Assembly (NCBI GenBank): GCA_964013895.1
Contig: CAXGYF010000011.1
Span: 1-48,335 of the forward strand
Direction of reading: 5' to 3'
Origin: MedAcidi-G1 sp002713545
GTDB lineage: Bacteria > Actinomycetota > Acidimicrobiia > Acidimicrobiales > MedAcidi-G1
DNA: 48,335 bases
Made by a program: the position numbers and the translations under genes. Below the pieces are notes generated by a model, which saw only the letters and a list, made by a program, of their open reading frames with translations, did no database searches and was not told the DNA's origin. Below are positions 1-8,202 of the stretch, in pieces. Each line of letters opens with the position of its first letter. The stretch's first letter is position 1.

Positions 1-2
1 AT

Positions 3-53
3 GATCTCGCTGAAGAGTTGCAGAATTTCCTCCGTTCGCAAGAAGAAAGCTGA
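3..53 (+). CDS. 3' end of an unidentified plus-strand gene (partial)
   Basis: An open frame enters from the left edge and ends at TGA 51-53. It encodes the acidic helical tail DLAEELQNFLRSQEES, which reads like a real protein C-terminus. It would converge on leuS with a gap of only 12 bases, in keeping with the tight packing elsewhere. The fragment is too short to identify or to prove coding. Confidence 0.35.
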   Translation, partial: DLAEELQNFLRSQEES

Positions 54-65
54 TTGTAAGTCTTT

Positions 66-2540
66 TTAGAGCACAATGTTGATTAGTGAAGGCGGTCTAA
101 CAATTATACGTTTAGGTTTTTGTTCATTTAATAATTCTTTTACTCGTTCCGACGCTAAAGCCAAGTTCCGAATTTCTTCTTCAGTTAAATCAGATGCCAC
201 TTCAATACGATCTTTAAGTTTTCCATTTATCTGAACTATAAGCGTTGCTGTTTCAGATTTAATTTTGGATTTATCCGCTTGTGGCCAAGACTCTTGGTGA
301 ATGTGTGCTGAGTTTCTTACTTCCCAAAGTTCTGCACAAAAATGAGGGGTCGCTGGTGCCATCACGAGGAGAAGTGTGTCAATCGCGGATTTAAGGACTT
401 CACCGTGAGGACCGCCTTCACTTTGAATCCAGCGGTACAAAGTATTTGTAAACTCCATAAAAGCCGCAACTGCCGTGTTATAGGACCAACGGTCGTAATC
501 ACCAGTAATTCTTTCTATTAAACGATTTGTTTGACGGATAATTTCTTCATCTTGTCCGTTTGTATCACCTTCTCTGAGGCTCTCTATTAAAGAGTTTTCT
601 GGATGCGCTATTCGCCAAACGCGATTCAAAAATTTTGCACAACCATCAATGCCGAAGTCTTCCCAATCAACATCTTCTTGTGGAGGTTTAACTTGCAGGT
701 GCGCCAAACGTAAAGCGTCTGCTCCTTGATCATCGAGAATTCCTTCCGGAGCGACCAGATTCCCTTTCGACTTAGACATTTTTGATCCTCCGAGACGGAT
801 CATTCCTTGTGTGAAAAGTCTTTTAAATGGTTCCCGTAACTCTTTTGGAGCTACTCCTAAATCTGATAGTGCTTTAGTGAAAAATCTTGCATACATGAGA
901 TGGAGAATTGCGTGTTCCACACCACCTATGTACTGATCAACAGGCAGCCAGTGATCAATAGCTTGTTCACTAAAAGGGCTTTTATCGTTCCATGGGTCGG
1001 TGAATCGTAAAAAATACCAAGATGAATCCACAAAAGTGTCCATTGTGTCGGTTTCACGTCTAGCGTTTTTACCACATTTCGGACATTTAACCTTTAGGAA
1101 ATTTTCATGTGTCGTGAGGGGGGATCTACCCGTTGGCATGAACTTGACATCATCAGGTAAATCGACAGGCAGGTCTTTTTCTGGAACTGGTTGCTCTCCA
1201 CAGTCATCACAGAAAATAATAGGTATTGGGCAACCCCAATACCTTTGTCGCGAAACCAGCCAGTCTCTAAGTCGATAGTTGATTTGATGTGACCCTATAT
1301 TTTGATCTTCAAGCCATCCGATAGCAGTTTCTTTAGCTTCCTTTATTTTCATCCCATTAAGAAAGTCGCTATTTATCGAATTGCCATCTCCTGTATAGGC
1401 TTCTCCCTCAAAACCTTCTGGCGGTTCAACAGTCCGAATGATTTCGCATTCATGCTCAATAGCAAAATCCCAATCTCGTTGATCTTCACCCGGAACTGCC
1501 ATGATCGCACCAGTTCCGTAGGTCATTAAAACGTAATCAGCCAAAAATAAAGGAACGGGTGAGTTTGTAAATGGATTAATTACAAAAGATCCTGTAGGCA
1601 CTCCCCTTTTCTCGATATTTCCTTCAGAAGAGAGTCGATCCATTTCAGAGCGTTTAGCTACTTCCTCCCTAAAGGCCTCTACTAACACTCTATTTTCTGC
1701 AGTGACTAGTTCATCGACTCTTGGATGCTCTGGAGACATCACAGCAAAGGTCATGCCGAACCCTGTATCTGGACGTGTTGTGTAGACTTCTATAGGGGGA
1801 ACGTCTTCTCGACTCTTGCCATTAGTATCAGCAATTGGTAGACCAAACTGGGCTCCTTCAGAACGGCCAATCCAGTTTTGTTGCATGAGTTTGACTTTTT
1901 CTGGCCATTCGACAGTATCCATATCGTCAAGCAGTTGTTGTGCATATTCGGTTATCCGATAAAACCACTGTTCCATTTCTCTATTTTCAACAAGGTCTCC
2001 TGACCGTTCACAAGTGCCGTCGGTAAGCACCTGTTCATTTGCTAAAACGGTCTGACAACCAGGACACCAGTTAACTGGAGCCCTATCTCTATACGCAAGA
2101 CCAGCATTATAAAGCTGAAGGAAAATCCACTGGGTCCACTTCATATAGTCACTGTCATGACTACTAAAAGACCTTCTCAAGTCATAAGCTGCGCCTATTC
2201 TACGAAGAGAGGCAGATAACTTTTTAATATTCTCCTCAGTATGGACTCGAGGATGAGTCCCTGTTTTTATCGCGGCGTTTTCGGCTGGGAGTCCAAAGGA
2301 ATCAAAACCAATTGGTGATAAAACCCCATCTCCTTGCATTGTCCGATATCTGACTAACAAATCACCCATGGTGTAGTTTCTTACGTGTCCCATGTGAGCT
2401 GGTCCACTCGGATATGGGTACATGGACAACACGTAGTATGAAGGACGCGGATCGTCATTATCAACTTCGTAAGTACCGTCGTCGATCCATCTTTGCTGCC
2501 AGCGCGACTCTATTTCTTGAGGGTTATAGGTTTCAGTCAC
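66..2540 (-). CDS. leuS: Leucine--tRNA ligase
   Basis: This class I aminoacyl-tRNA synthetase charges tRNA-Leu with leucine in the cytoplasm. At 824 residues it has the usual bacterial length. The HIGH-type ATP-binding motif appears as PSGPAHMGH near residues 44-52, and KMSKS lies at residues 587-591. Cysteine pairs (CPGC near 159-162, CDDC near 444-447, CPKC near 486-489) indicate zinc-binding knuckles. The middle region contains the CP1 editing domain, with TTRPDT near 254-259 as the threonine-rich editing motif. The C-terminal anticodon-binding and tail domains are complete. The ATG start fits the family N-terminus. The gene is divergent from tRNA-Ala and transcribed towards the left edge. 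Confidence 0.98.
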   Translation of the reverse strand: MTETYNPQEIESRWQQRWIDDGTYEVDNDDPRPSYYVLSMYPYPSGPAHMGHVRNYTMGDLLVRYRTMQGDGVLSPIGFDSFGLPAENAAIKTGTHPRVHTEENIKKLSASLRRIGAAYDLRRSFSSHDSDYMKWTQWIFLQLYNAGLAYRDRAPVNWCPGCQTVLANEQVLTDGTCERSGDLVENREMEQWFYRITEYAQQLLDDMDTVEWPEKVKLMQQNWIGRSEGAQFGLPIADTNGKSREDVPPIEVYTTRPDTGFGMTFAVMSPEHPRVDELVTAENRVLVEAFREEVAKRSEMDRLSSEGNIEKRGVPTGSFVINPFTNSPVPLFLADYVLMTYGTGAIMAVPGEDQRDWDFAIEHECEIIRTVEPPEGFEGEAYTGDGNSINSDFLNGMKIKEAKETAIGWLEDQNIGSHQINYRLRDWLVSRQRYWGCPIPIIFCDDCGEQPVPEKDLPVDLPDDVKFMPTGRSPLTTHENFLKVKCPKCGKNARRETDTMDTFVDSSWYFLRFTDPWNDKSPFSEQAIDHWLPVDQYIGGVEHAILHLMYARFFTKALSDLGVAPKELREPFKRLFTQGMIRLGGSKMSKSKGNLVAPEGILDDQGADALRLAHLQVKPPQEDVDWEDFGIDGCAKFLNRVWRIAHPENSLIESLREGDTNGQDEEIIRQTNRLIERITGDYDRWSYNTAVAAFMEFTNTLYRWIQSEGGPHGEVLKSAIDTLLLVMAPATPHFCAELWEVRNSAHIHQESWPQADKSKIKSETATLIVQINGKLKDRIEVASDLTEEEIRNLALASERVKELLNEQKPKRIIVRPPSLINIVL

Positions 2541-2637
2541 GCCTTTGAGGCTACCGAACCTTTTAAAGACCTTTGTAAAAAGAGTTGCATTACTTGGAGT
2601 AAGTACCTACTTGCTTCTGGTACGATTTCTTTCTTCA

Positions 2638-2711
2638 GGGGCTATAGCTCAGTTGGCTAGAGCGCCTCCATGGCATGGAGGAGGTCGGGGGTTCAATTCC
2701 CCCTAGCTCCA
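2638..2711 (+). tRNA. tRNA-Ala (anticodon GGC)
   Basis: A 74-base cloverleaf. The acceptor stem GGGGCTA pairs with TAGCTCC and contains G3-U70, the alanine identity pair. The anticodon stem CCTCC/GGAGG encloses a 7-base loop with GGC in the middle. The T arm carries GGTTCAATTCC-type sequence. The discriminator is A at 2711, and CCA is not encoded. It lies in the divergent gap between leuS and the accessory block that follows. Confidence 0.97.
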
Positions 2712-2807
2712 CGGTCTTCTATGAGTTCTATCCACAGGCAACAAAACTAGTCACGTATGGAAGTTGGAGTACAATTTCATAGAGCTGTATGAACAGAGTC
2801 TGTCTGA

Positions 2808-3380
2808 TTAAGTCGACTGCTTTCTGTACCTGACAGGTTCTGTTACACCATCCCACTTTTCCTGTGCTTCTATCCATGGGGCGAAAACTCCGCGAATTTC
2901 ATCATTGTCCCCATGCAATTCCAAAAAGCACCCGATTAAATCGCGGGTGTCGATATAAGCGACATCAGCATGCGACCACAACTCAGAAGCAATGGGATAT
3001 CCAGCTTTTGCAAATCGTTCTGCTTCTGTTTTTACGTCTGCGTCTGGAACCAGCATTGCTATATGATGAAAACCCTCTTCGCCTTTTTTATACATATCTC
3101 GATAGATGGATGGAGCTTCCTCGTCTTGTTGGATGAATTGAACCTGGGTTTCACCGTGGTATCCAAATGCGTAATTCAAGGGTGTTAGAAAGCTTTCACC
3201 TCGGTATGTCTGAGTTTCAGTCACATGATTTTCTGTTATGAAAAATGGCCCTGCCCCCACTGCTTTGTGCCAATTGAGGCAAGTTTTTTCAAGATCATCA
3301 ACGAACCAAGCGTGTTGAAATATTGGATATCTGATTAACGGTTCCAATTCATCCCCCTTAGGGCATGTGGCGTCCGCCAT
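2808..3380 (-). CDS. VOC-superfamily (glyoxalase/bleomycin-resistance-like) protein
   Basis: A 190-residue protein. The opening part (QHAWFVDDLEKT, then GAGPFFITEN) and the later FHHIAMLVPD and CFLELHGD segments look like the paired beta-alpha-beta-beta-beta modules of the VOC fold. Likely metal ligands are H23 in the first module, H105/H106 in the second and the terminal E of CFLELH. VOC proteins include epimerases, dioxygenases and glyoxalases, so the substrate cannot be named. The start overlaps the end of the upstream SDR by 23 bases, indicating co-transcription and probable translational coupling. A TTG about 12 codons downstream is an alternative start. A shorter relative with the same GPFFIxEN element lies at 7263-7766. 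Confidence 0.85.
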   Translation of the reverse strand: MADATCPKGDELEPLIRYPIFQHAWFVDDLEKTCLNWHKAVGAGPFFITENHVTETQTYRGESFLTPLNYAFGYHGETQVQFIQQDEEAPSIYRDMYKKGEEGFHHIAMLVPDADVKTEAERFAKAGYPIASELWSHADVAYIDTRDLIGCFLELHGDNDEIRGVFAPWIEAQEKWDGVTEPVRYRKQST

Positions 3381-4140
3381 TTAACATGACGGTCATGCCG
3401 GTAATATAATCTGATCCTGGTCCTGCAAGAAAAACAAAAAGAGGTCCCCCGTCTTCTATTGGATTACCGAGTCTACCTAGAGGCATCTTGTCTTTAAGTC
3501 CCTGAACAAATTCAGGGTTTGCTGCCTCCCATGATTCCCATGCATCTGTCCGAAGAGAAGGGTTTATTGTGTTGACGCAAATGGCGTACTTTCCCCATTC
3601 ATTAGCAGCAGTCCTCGTGAGTGCCCTTATCGCTTCTTTAGTGGCGTTATAGCAAGTGTTCCCAGGAAATCCTTGCATGCCTGAGCCGGAGGCAAGGTTG
3701 ATTATTTTTCCACCTCCGTCTTTCATGTAAGGGAAAACTGCTTGCATTCCCCAAAGAGTTGCGGAAGCTCCTGTTCTAAAAGTGTAATCCCACTCATCGT
3801 CATCAGTGTCTTCAATTGGTGTAGGAATCGTTGATGTACGTGGGTTAGCTTCAGTTCCGAAACCCTGTGCATTGTTAACAAGGATGTCAACTGTCCCGAA
3901 TTCTTCCACTGCTTTTTCTACCATGGAAAATATTTGATCTTTCTTGCCTACGTCGCAAGGGACACCAACTGCGATACCACCTTCTGCTCTAATTTCTTCT
4001 GCCACCTCTTCAACACGTGAAGGGGTACGAGAAGCAACTACTACTTTTGCGCCCTCACGAGCGTAAACGGTCGCAATCCCCTTACCGATGCCCCGACTGG
4101 ACCCTGTAACAATCGCAACTTTGTCTTCGAGTTGACCCAT
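3358..4140 (-). CDS. Short-chain dehydrogenase/reductase (SDR)
   Basis: A classical-type NAD(P)-dependent oxidoreductase. The Rossmann motif TGSSRGIGKG is near the N-terminus, an NNAQG element follows at the expected place, and a catalytic YNATKEA (YxxxK) with an upstream serine in NLASGSG completes the active site. The C-terminal VMLNGG motif is family-like. The ATG at 4140 is preferred because GGAG (plus-strand 4146-4149) precedes it by five bases; a GTG two codons upstream is the alternative. It is first in a two-gene unit with the VOC gene and divergent from the F420-type oxidoreductase gene. The substrate is unknown. Confidence 0.92.
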   Translation of the reverse strand: MGQLEDKVAIVTGSSRGIGKGIATVYAREGAKVVVASRTPSRVEEVAEEIRAEGGIAVGVPCDVGKKDQIFSMVEKAVEEFGTVDILVNNAQGFGTEANPRTSTIPTPIEDTDDDEWDYTFRTGASATLWGMQAVFPYMKDGGGKIINLASGSGMQGFPGNTCYNATKEAIRALTRTAANEWGKYAICVNTINPSLRTDAWESWEAANPEFVQGLKDKMPLGRLGNPIEDGGPLFVFLAGPGSDYITGMTVMLNGGRHMP

Positions 4141-4240
4141 ACCCACTCCGTTCGCTAAATAATTGTCAGCAATTATCCCACGGTTTCCTTCAAGACAACT
4201 ACATGGCGTACGGTCTTTCTTACAGTATGAAAGAGAAAAA

Positions 4241-5212
4241 ATGAATAATAAATTTAGATTTGGGCTCCAATACTTTACGCCGGAGTCTCCCTCACAATGG
4301 CGCGAAACGGCACGTAGAGCAGAAGATTTCGGATACTCAACTTTTGTTCTAGCCGACCATTACATCGGACCTGGAAGCGCTCTGGAAGCTGCAAATCATC
4401 CGATTCAAACGGTTGCCGCAATTCCTGCGATGATGGCAGCAGCGGATGCAACCTCAACAATAATGATTGGATGCAAAGTAATTTGCGTGGACTATCATCA
4501 TCCCACTGTATTAGCCAAGGAGTTGGCGACAATCGACTTTCTTTCAGAAGGGAGATTAGAAATCGGTTTCGGTGCTGGTTGGGTTGCAAGTGAATATGAA
4601 GCAATGGGAATGCAAATGGATAAACCTAGCATTCGCATTAAACGTATGGGAGAGACAGTTGAGTTATGTCGAGATTTTTTTAATGGATCAGATCTGAATC
4701 ATGAAGGTGAGTACGTTTACGCAAAAGACTTTGCTGCTGTTCCTGCCTCTCCTCAGGCAAATGGACCAAAAGTTATGATCGGAGGAGGGGCTCAGAAAAT
4801 ACTGACGACCGCAGGACGTCTAGCTGACATCGTTTCGCTGAACTTTAACAATTCTGATGGGAAAATCGGAGCAGTGGGAATCGGCAGTAGCACCGCAGAA
4901 AAAACGAAGGAGAAAATCGGTTGGATAAAAGATGGAGCTGGCTCTCGTTTTGATCAACTGGAACTTGAGCTTCCTGCTTATTTCACGACTATTACAAACG
5001 AAGCTACTTCTGTTCGTGAAAGTATGGCTGCTAATTTTGGACTTTCTGTAGAAGAGTTAAACGAATACCCTCATGCCCTGATCGGTTCCACCGAAGAAAT
5101 ATGCGAAACCTTGGAACAACGGCGTGAAGAATATGGTTTTAGCTACATTTCAGTCAACGAAAGACACTTGGAAGAATTTGCACCTGTTGTAGCTAAGCTC
5201 TCCGGGAAATGA
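4241..5212 (+). CDS. LLM-class (probably F420-dependent) oxidoreductase
   Basis: A TIM-barrel luciferase-like flavin/F420 oxidoreductase. FRFGLQYF at the start, LADHY, the long ELATIDFLSEGRLEIGFGAGW segment (read here only in part) and PKVMIGGGAQKIL are typical of the subgroup resembling the MSMEG_2516 family. These enzymes usually move hydride from F420H2, or to F420, on a small organic substrate. The open frame extends to 4163, but the internal ATG at 4241 begins directly at the conserved barrel and is preceded by the purine-rich AAAGAGAAAAA. The protein is 323 residues from this start. F420 versus FMN use is inferred from the subgroup. Confidence 0.88.
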   Translation: MNNKFRFGLQYFTPESPSQWRETARRAEDFGYSTFVLADHYIGPGSALEAANHPIQTVAAIPAMMAAADATSTIMIGCKVICVDYHHPTVLAKELATIDFLSEGRLEIGFGAGWVASEYEAMGMQMDKPSIRIKRMGETVELCRDFFNGSDLNHEGEYVYAKDFAAVPASPQANGPKVMIGGGAQKILTTAGRLADIVSLNFNNSDGKIGAVGIGSSTAEKTKEKIGWIKDGAGSRFDQLELELPAYFTTITNEATSVRESMAANFGLSVEELNEYPHALIGSTEEICETLEQRREEYGFSYISVNERHLEEFAPVVAKLSGK

Positions 5213-5216
5213 CGAC

Positions 5217-5972
5217 CTACTCGCTTTCACCTAATCCCCAGCGAATACCTCTTTTCAGCAATTCGTAATACTGCGGGATCTCCCAAGAGCATCTTTCTAT
5301 TTTAGGATAGTAGTCGGTCACAGGTCTCATATCGTAATGACTTCGGCAATGCCCAAGAGTGTTGTAAAGAACGCACCCTTGACCCAAGGGACGCAAATAC
5401 ATGACAAGGCGTCGTTTGTCATCGCTGTTCCAGTCGCTTTCAACAAACCCTCGCGCATCACCATTCCAGTCCGTATGTAATAGGGTTTGGAGATCTTCAC
5501 TGTCGTGATATTCGCAGAGGTAAAGTTCATCGTCAGTTTCAAAAGGCTCCAAACCAGCTACTAGCCAGTTTGACGGATCAGTAATTTCAACAGGGTAAGG
5601 AGCTATGGGGGGATGGGCCACGAATTGGCTTCCTAATGTTTCCGCCCAAATTGGGAAACAACGAGGTGAATCAACCCCATTCTCTCCTCCCATATCTAGT
5701 GCCGAATTAGTTCCATGTAGAGCCATCCAGCGCCCTCCATTTTCAACCCATTTTCTTATCGCTGTCTGCGCCTCTTCCGTTGGTCGCACGTCACAGGTGT
5801 AACTAACCATGAAGCTGCATTTTTCAATCGCTCCGACATTCTCATAATCTGAAACTGCTGTCACTCGAATTTGTTCATATTCAGCTAAAAGCTTGAGTAA
5901 CTCCAATCGAGCGAAATCAATATCGTGGTATTTGCCTGCTGCTACCAGATATACGTCAACTATGTCTGTCAT
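5217..5972 (-). CDS. ThuA-like domain protein
   Basis: About 251 residues resembling the ThuA fold (class I glutamine amidotransferase-like), known from trehalose-utilisation proteins and often linked to sugar breakdown. Features include an early VDVYLVAAGKYHD strand-turn, WVENGGRWMALHG, and a late cluster PLGQGCVLYNTLGHCRSHY with the conserved GH. The open frame reaches 6026 but would overlap the upstream SDR. The ATG at 5972 follows AAGGA and lies 19 bases after the SDR stop, so it is preferred. The reaction of ThuA proteins is poorly established. It converges on the LLM gene four bases away. Confidence 0.8.
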   Translation of the reverse strand: MTDIVDVYLVAAGKYHDIDFARLELLKLLAEYEQIRVTAVSDYENVGAIEKCSFMVSYTCDVRPTEEAQTAIRKWVENGGRWMALHGTNSALDMGGENGVDSPRCFPIWAETLGSQFVAHPPIAPYPVEITDPSNWLVAGLEPFETDDELYLCEYHDSEDLQTLLHTDWNGDARGFVESDWNSDDKRRLVMYLRPLGQGCVLYNTLGHCRSHYDMRPVTDYYPKIERCSWEIPQYYELLKRGIRWGLGESE

Positions 5973-5991
5973 GTTTTCCTTAACTGATGTA

Positions 5992-6747
5992 TCAGTAGTC
6001 GACTCTCTTGGAGAAACCTCCATCAACAGTAATATTGACTCCGTTTATATGACTTGCTTTGTCGCTAGCTAAGAAAGTAATAACATTTGCCACATCAGAT
6101 ACGACTCCCATTGCCCCTCCAGGGTGAGCCGCTTCGGTCGCTTCAAAGAATTCTGGCATTCTCTCTTTTATTGAATCCCAATCACCACCATCTACAAAAA
6201 TAGGTCCAGGAGATACTACATTTGACCTGATTCCAAGCTTTCCAAGTACTTGAGCTTGCCCCAGTGTCCAGTTCGTGACAGCGGCTTTAAACGCCGAGTA
6301 GCTTCCAGCACCAGGACCAAAATGTTCAGCTGCAGCTGTTGTTCCGATGCTCACCAACGAGCCACCACCATCCGACAATTGATCTTTCGCTGCTTCTACT
6401 GCGTGGAGAAGTGCCATTAGGTCGACATTGAAATTATTTTCCCATGCGTCTAGAGACTTAGCACCTTTAGCTGACGTATTATGCACGTACAGATCGATAC
6501 CACCCAACTCTTCAATTGAAGAAGTCACCCATGCAGCAAGTGAATCACTATTTCCGGCGTCAACTGCAGATCCTATAATTCTGCCTTTTCCAGAAAGATC
6601 TTCGATTGCCTTATCTACTTCTTCAGAATTGCGCGCACATATTGCCACGTCAACGCCTTCATCAAGAAGAGACTCCACGATCGCTCGGCCAATACCCTTC
6701 GTCGATCCGGTCACAAGTGCCTTTTTCCCAGCAAGTCCCAATTCCAT
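5992..6747 (-). CDS. Short-chain dehydrogenase/reductase (SDR)
   Basis: A 251-residue NAD(P)-binding oxidoreductase with TGSTKGIGRA at the N-terminus, a YSAFKAA catalytic YxxxK, and the C-terminal INGVNITVDGG element. The usual NNA(G) motif reads HNTSAKG, a variation on the standard asparagine pair. It is only distantly similar to the SDR at 3358-4140, so this is not a recent duplication. It is first gene of a pair with the ThuA-like gene and divergent from the NTF2-like gene at 6854. The substrate is unknown. Confidence 0.9.
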   Translation of the reverse strand: MELGLAGKKALVTGSTKGIGRAIVESLLDEGVDVAICARNSEEVDKAIEDLSGKGRIIGSAVDAGNSDSLAAWVTSSIEELGGIDLYVHNTSAKGAKSLDAWENNFNVDLMALLHAVEAAKDQLSDGGGSLVSIGTTAAAEHFGPGAGSYSAFKAAVTNWTLGQAQVLGKLGIRSNVVSPGPIFVDGGDWDSIKERMPEFFEATEAAHPGGAMGVVSDVANVITFLASDKASHINGVNITVDGGFSKRVDY

Positions 6748-6853
6748 GTTTTACTTCTCCTAATAAATAAAGATTAAAGATTAACTCCTAACAGTTCATC
6801 ACAACTAACTGTCCGAAGCGATATTAGGAAACTACCAACGATACGGTTTAAGT

Positions 6854-7285
6854 GTGGAAGATTTCTATGAAAAAAATGTAAATGAAATAGTTTCCTTAAC
6901 AGTCAAATATTGCTGGGCGTTAGATGAGAGAGATTGGGATTCCTTGTCTGAGGTTTTCTCATCTGATGCTTATGCAAAATATGGCGTTACAGAACATAAA
7001 GGCATCGACTCGATAATTGAGAAATGCCAGAAGGCTTTGCTTCCTCTTGACTTCAGCCACCATATGGTGACTAATCATGTAGTCGAGCTGGAGGGTGATG
7101 AAGCCACCTGTAAATGCTATTTCCAAGCACAGCACGTTAGAAATTCCACTCCTGGAGGAGTTAATTTTATAATTGCTGGAAAATACGAAGATGAGCTAAC
7201 CCGAATCAATGGAGAATGGAAAATATCTAGTCGTGTTTTAACTAAAATTTGGACTGAAGGTAATGAAAAAGTGGTCAATCCCTGA
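6854..7285 (+). CDS. SnoaL/NTF2-like protein
   Basis: A 143-residue protein with the cone-shaped NTF2-like pattern: an N-terminal helix (VKYCWALDERDWDSL), FSSDAYAKYG, and later strands including SHHMVTNHVVEL and INGEWKISSRVL. This family contains cyclases, hydratases, isomerases and dehydratase-like or ring-hydroxylase small subunits. The start is a GTG, with no good Shine-Dalgarno site. The stop overlaps the start of the following VOC gene by 23 bases, so the two are probably translated together. The exact role is unknown. Confidence 0.8.
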   Translation: MEDFYEKNVNEIVSLTVKYCWALDERDWDSLSEVFSSDAYAKYGVTEHKGIDSIIEKCQKALLPLDFSHHMVTNHVVELEGDEATCKCYFQAQHVRNSTPGGVNFIIAGKYEDELTRINGEWKISSRVLTKIWTEGNEKVVNP

Positions 7286-7766
7286 TTTGGGGCCAATAGT
7301 CCAAGTGGCGTACGCAGTTGAAAATCTGCAGGAAGCTACCACTTCATGGATGGAACTATTTGGGGTGGGACCCTTTTTCATTAAGGAGAACATCCCTCTG
7401 AAAAATGTTCGCGTTAATAGCAAACCATCAACTTTTGACCATTCATCAGCTTACGCCCAGTGGGGGCCTGTCATGATTGAATTAATATGCGAACATAATG
7501 AAAAACTTGTTGATGATTCGATAAAAAAGAAAAAAATACTTCCTTACATTCACCATTGTGCAGTTTTCGTTGATGACTTCGCAAAAGCTTCAGCAAGTTT
7601 AAAAGATTCAGATTTTAAAGAAATTTTGTATGCAGAAACAGCATCTGGTTTCCCATTTGCCATGCATGACGCTAGAAAAGTTTTCGGTCATCTACTAGAG
7701 ATTTATGAACCGAATGAAGAACTAACAAACTTTTATCGTATGGTTGAGGAGTCTTCTCGAAATTAA
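7263..7766 (+). CDS. VOC-superfamily protein
   Basis: A 167-residue VOC protein with two modules: IVQVAYAVENLQEATTSW/GVGPFFIKEN and IHHCAVFVDD/GHLLEIYEP. The position matching the first-module metal histidine of the larger VOC protein at 2808-3380 is glutamine (VQVAYAV versus QHAWFV), so metal binding may be altered. The ATG is preceded by GAAGG and lies inside the 3' end of the NTF2-like gene. Together with the NTF2-like genes on both sides it forms a compact plus-strand trio. Confidence 0.85.
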   Translation: MKKWSIPDLGPIVQVAYAVENLQEATTSWMELFGVGPFFIKENIPLKNVRVNSKPSTFDHSSAYAQWGPVMIELICEHNEKLVDDSIKKKKILPYIHHCAVFVDDFAKASASLKDSDFKEILYAETASGFPFAMHDARKVFGHLLEIYEPNEELTNFYRMVEESSRN

Positions 7767-7793
7767 GACATGGAATAACAGTTAAAAGTCTTT

Positions 7794-7800
7794 AAGGAGT
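7794..7800 (+). promoter_or_regulatory. Strong Shine-Dalgarno site deciding a TTG start
   Basis: AAGGAGT at 7794-7800 lies five bases before TTG 7806-7808. No ATG or GTG is better placed, so this site supports a TTG start for the following NTF2-like gene. Confidence 0.7.
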
Positions 7801-7805
7801 TTTCA

Positions 7806-8201
7806 TTGGATCCGATAAAAGATCTTCTTCATCTTTACTCTGATGCTGTCTGTAGGCAAGATGCAGATCAATGGACTGACACATGGTGCGATTCAGGGAT
7901 TTGGGATCTCGGTCACGGTGATCCTGTGTCTGGCAAAGAAAACCTTAGGTCTTTCTGGACTAACTCGATGTCAAGATTTGAAAAAGTGATTCACACCTAC
8001 AGCAATAGCATCTCTGAACTAGACAATACTTTAGGAACAGGTCGTGCTTATGTAACTGAATGGCTCATACCAGTCGAAGGAGATCCTGTTGTACTTCACG
8101 CTTTTTATGATGATGAATATGTTTTCGAAAAAAACAATTGGTTATTCAGTAAAAGAACACTTAATCGTCTTTATATGGGCAAACCAGATTTGTCTAGCTG
8201 A
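7806..8201 (+). CDS. SnoaL/NTF2-like protein
   Basis: A 131-residue NTF2-like protein. HLYSDAVCRQDADQWTDTW near the start, the aromatic turn ESGIWDLGHG-like segment, then GRAYVTEWLIP and a final strand NNWLFSKRTLNRLY are the usual pattern. It starts at a TTG with a strong Shine-Dalgarno site. It is the last gene of the plus-strand trio and converges on ltaE with a single-base gap. The function is unknown; in other clusters such proteins act as isomerases, hydratases or hydroxylase accessory subunits. Confidence 0.8.
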   Translation: MDPIKDLLHLYSDAVCRQDADQWTDTWCDSGIWDLGHGDPVSGKENLRSFWTNSMSRFEKVIHTYSNSISELDNTLGTGRAYVTEWLIPVEGDPVVLHAFYDDEYVFEKNNWLFSKRTLNRLYMGKPDLSS

Positions 8202-8202
8202 T

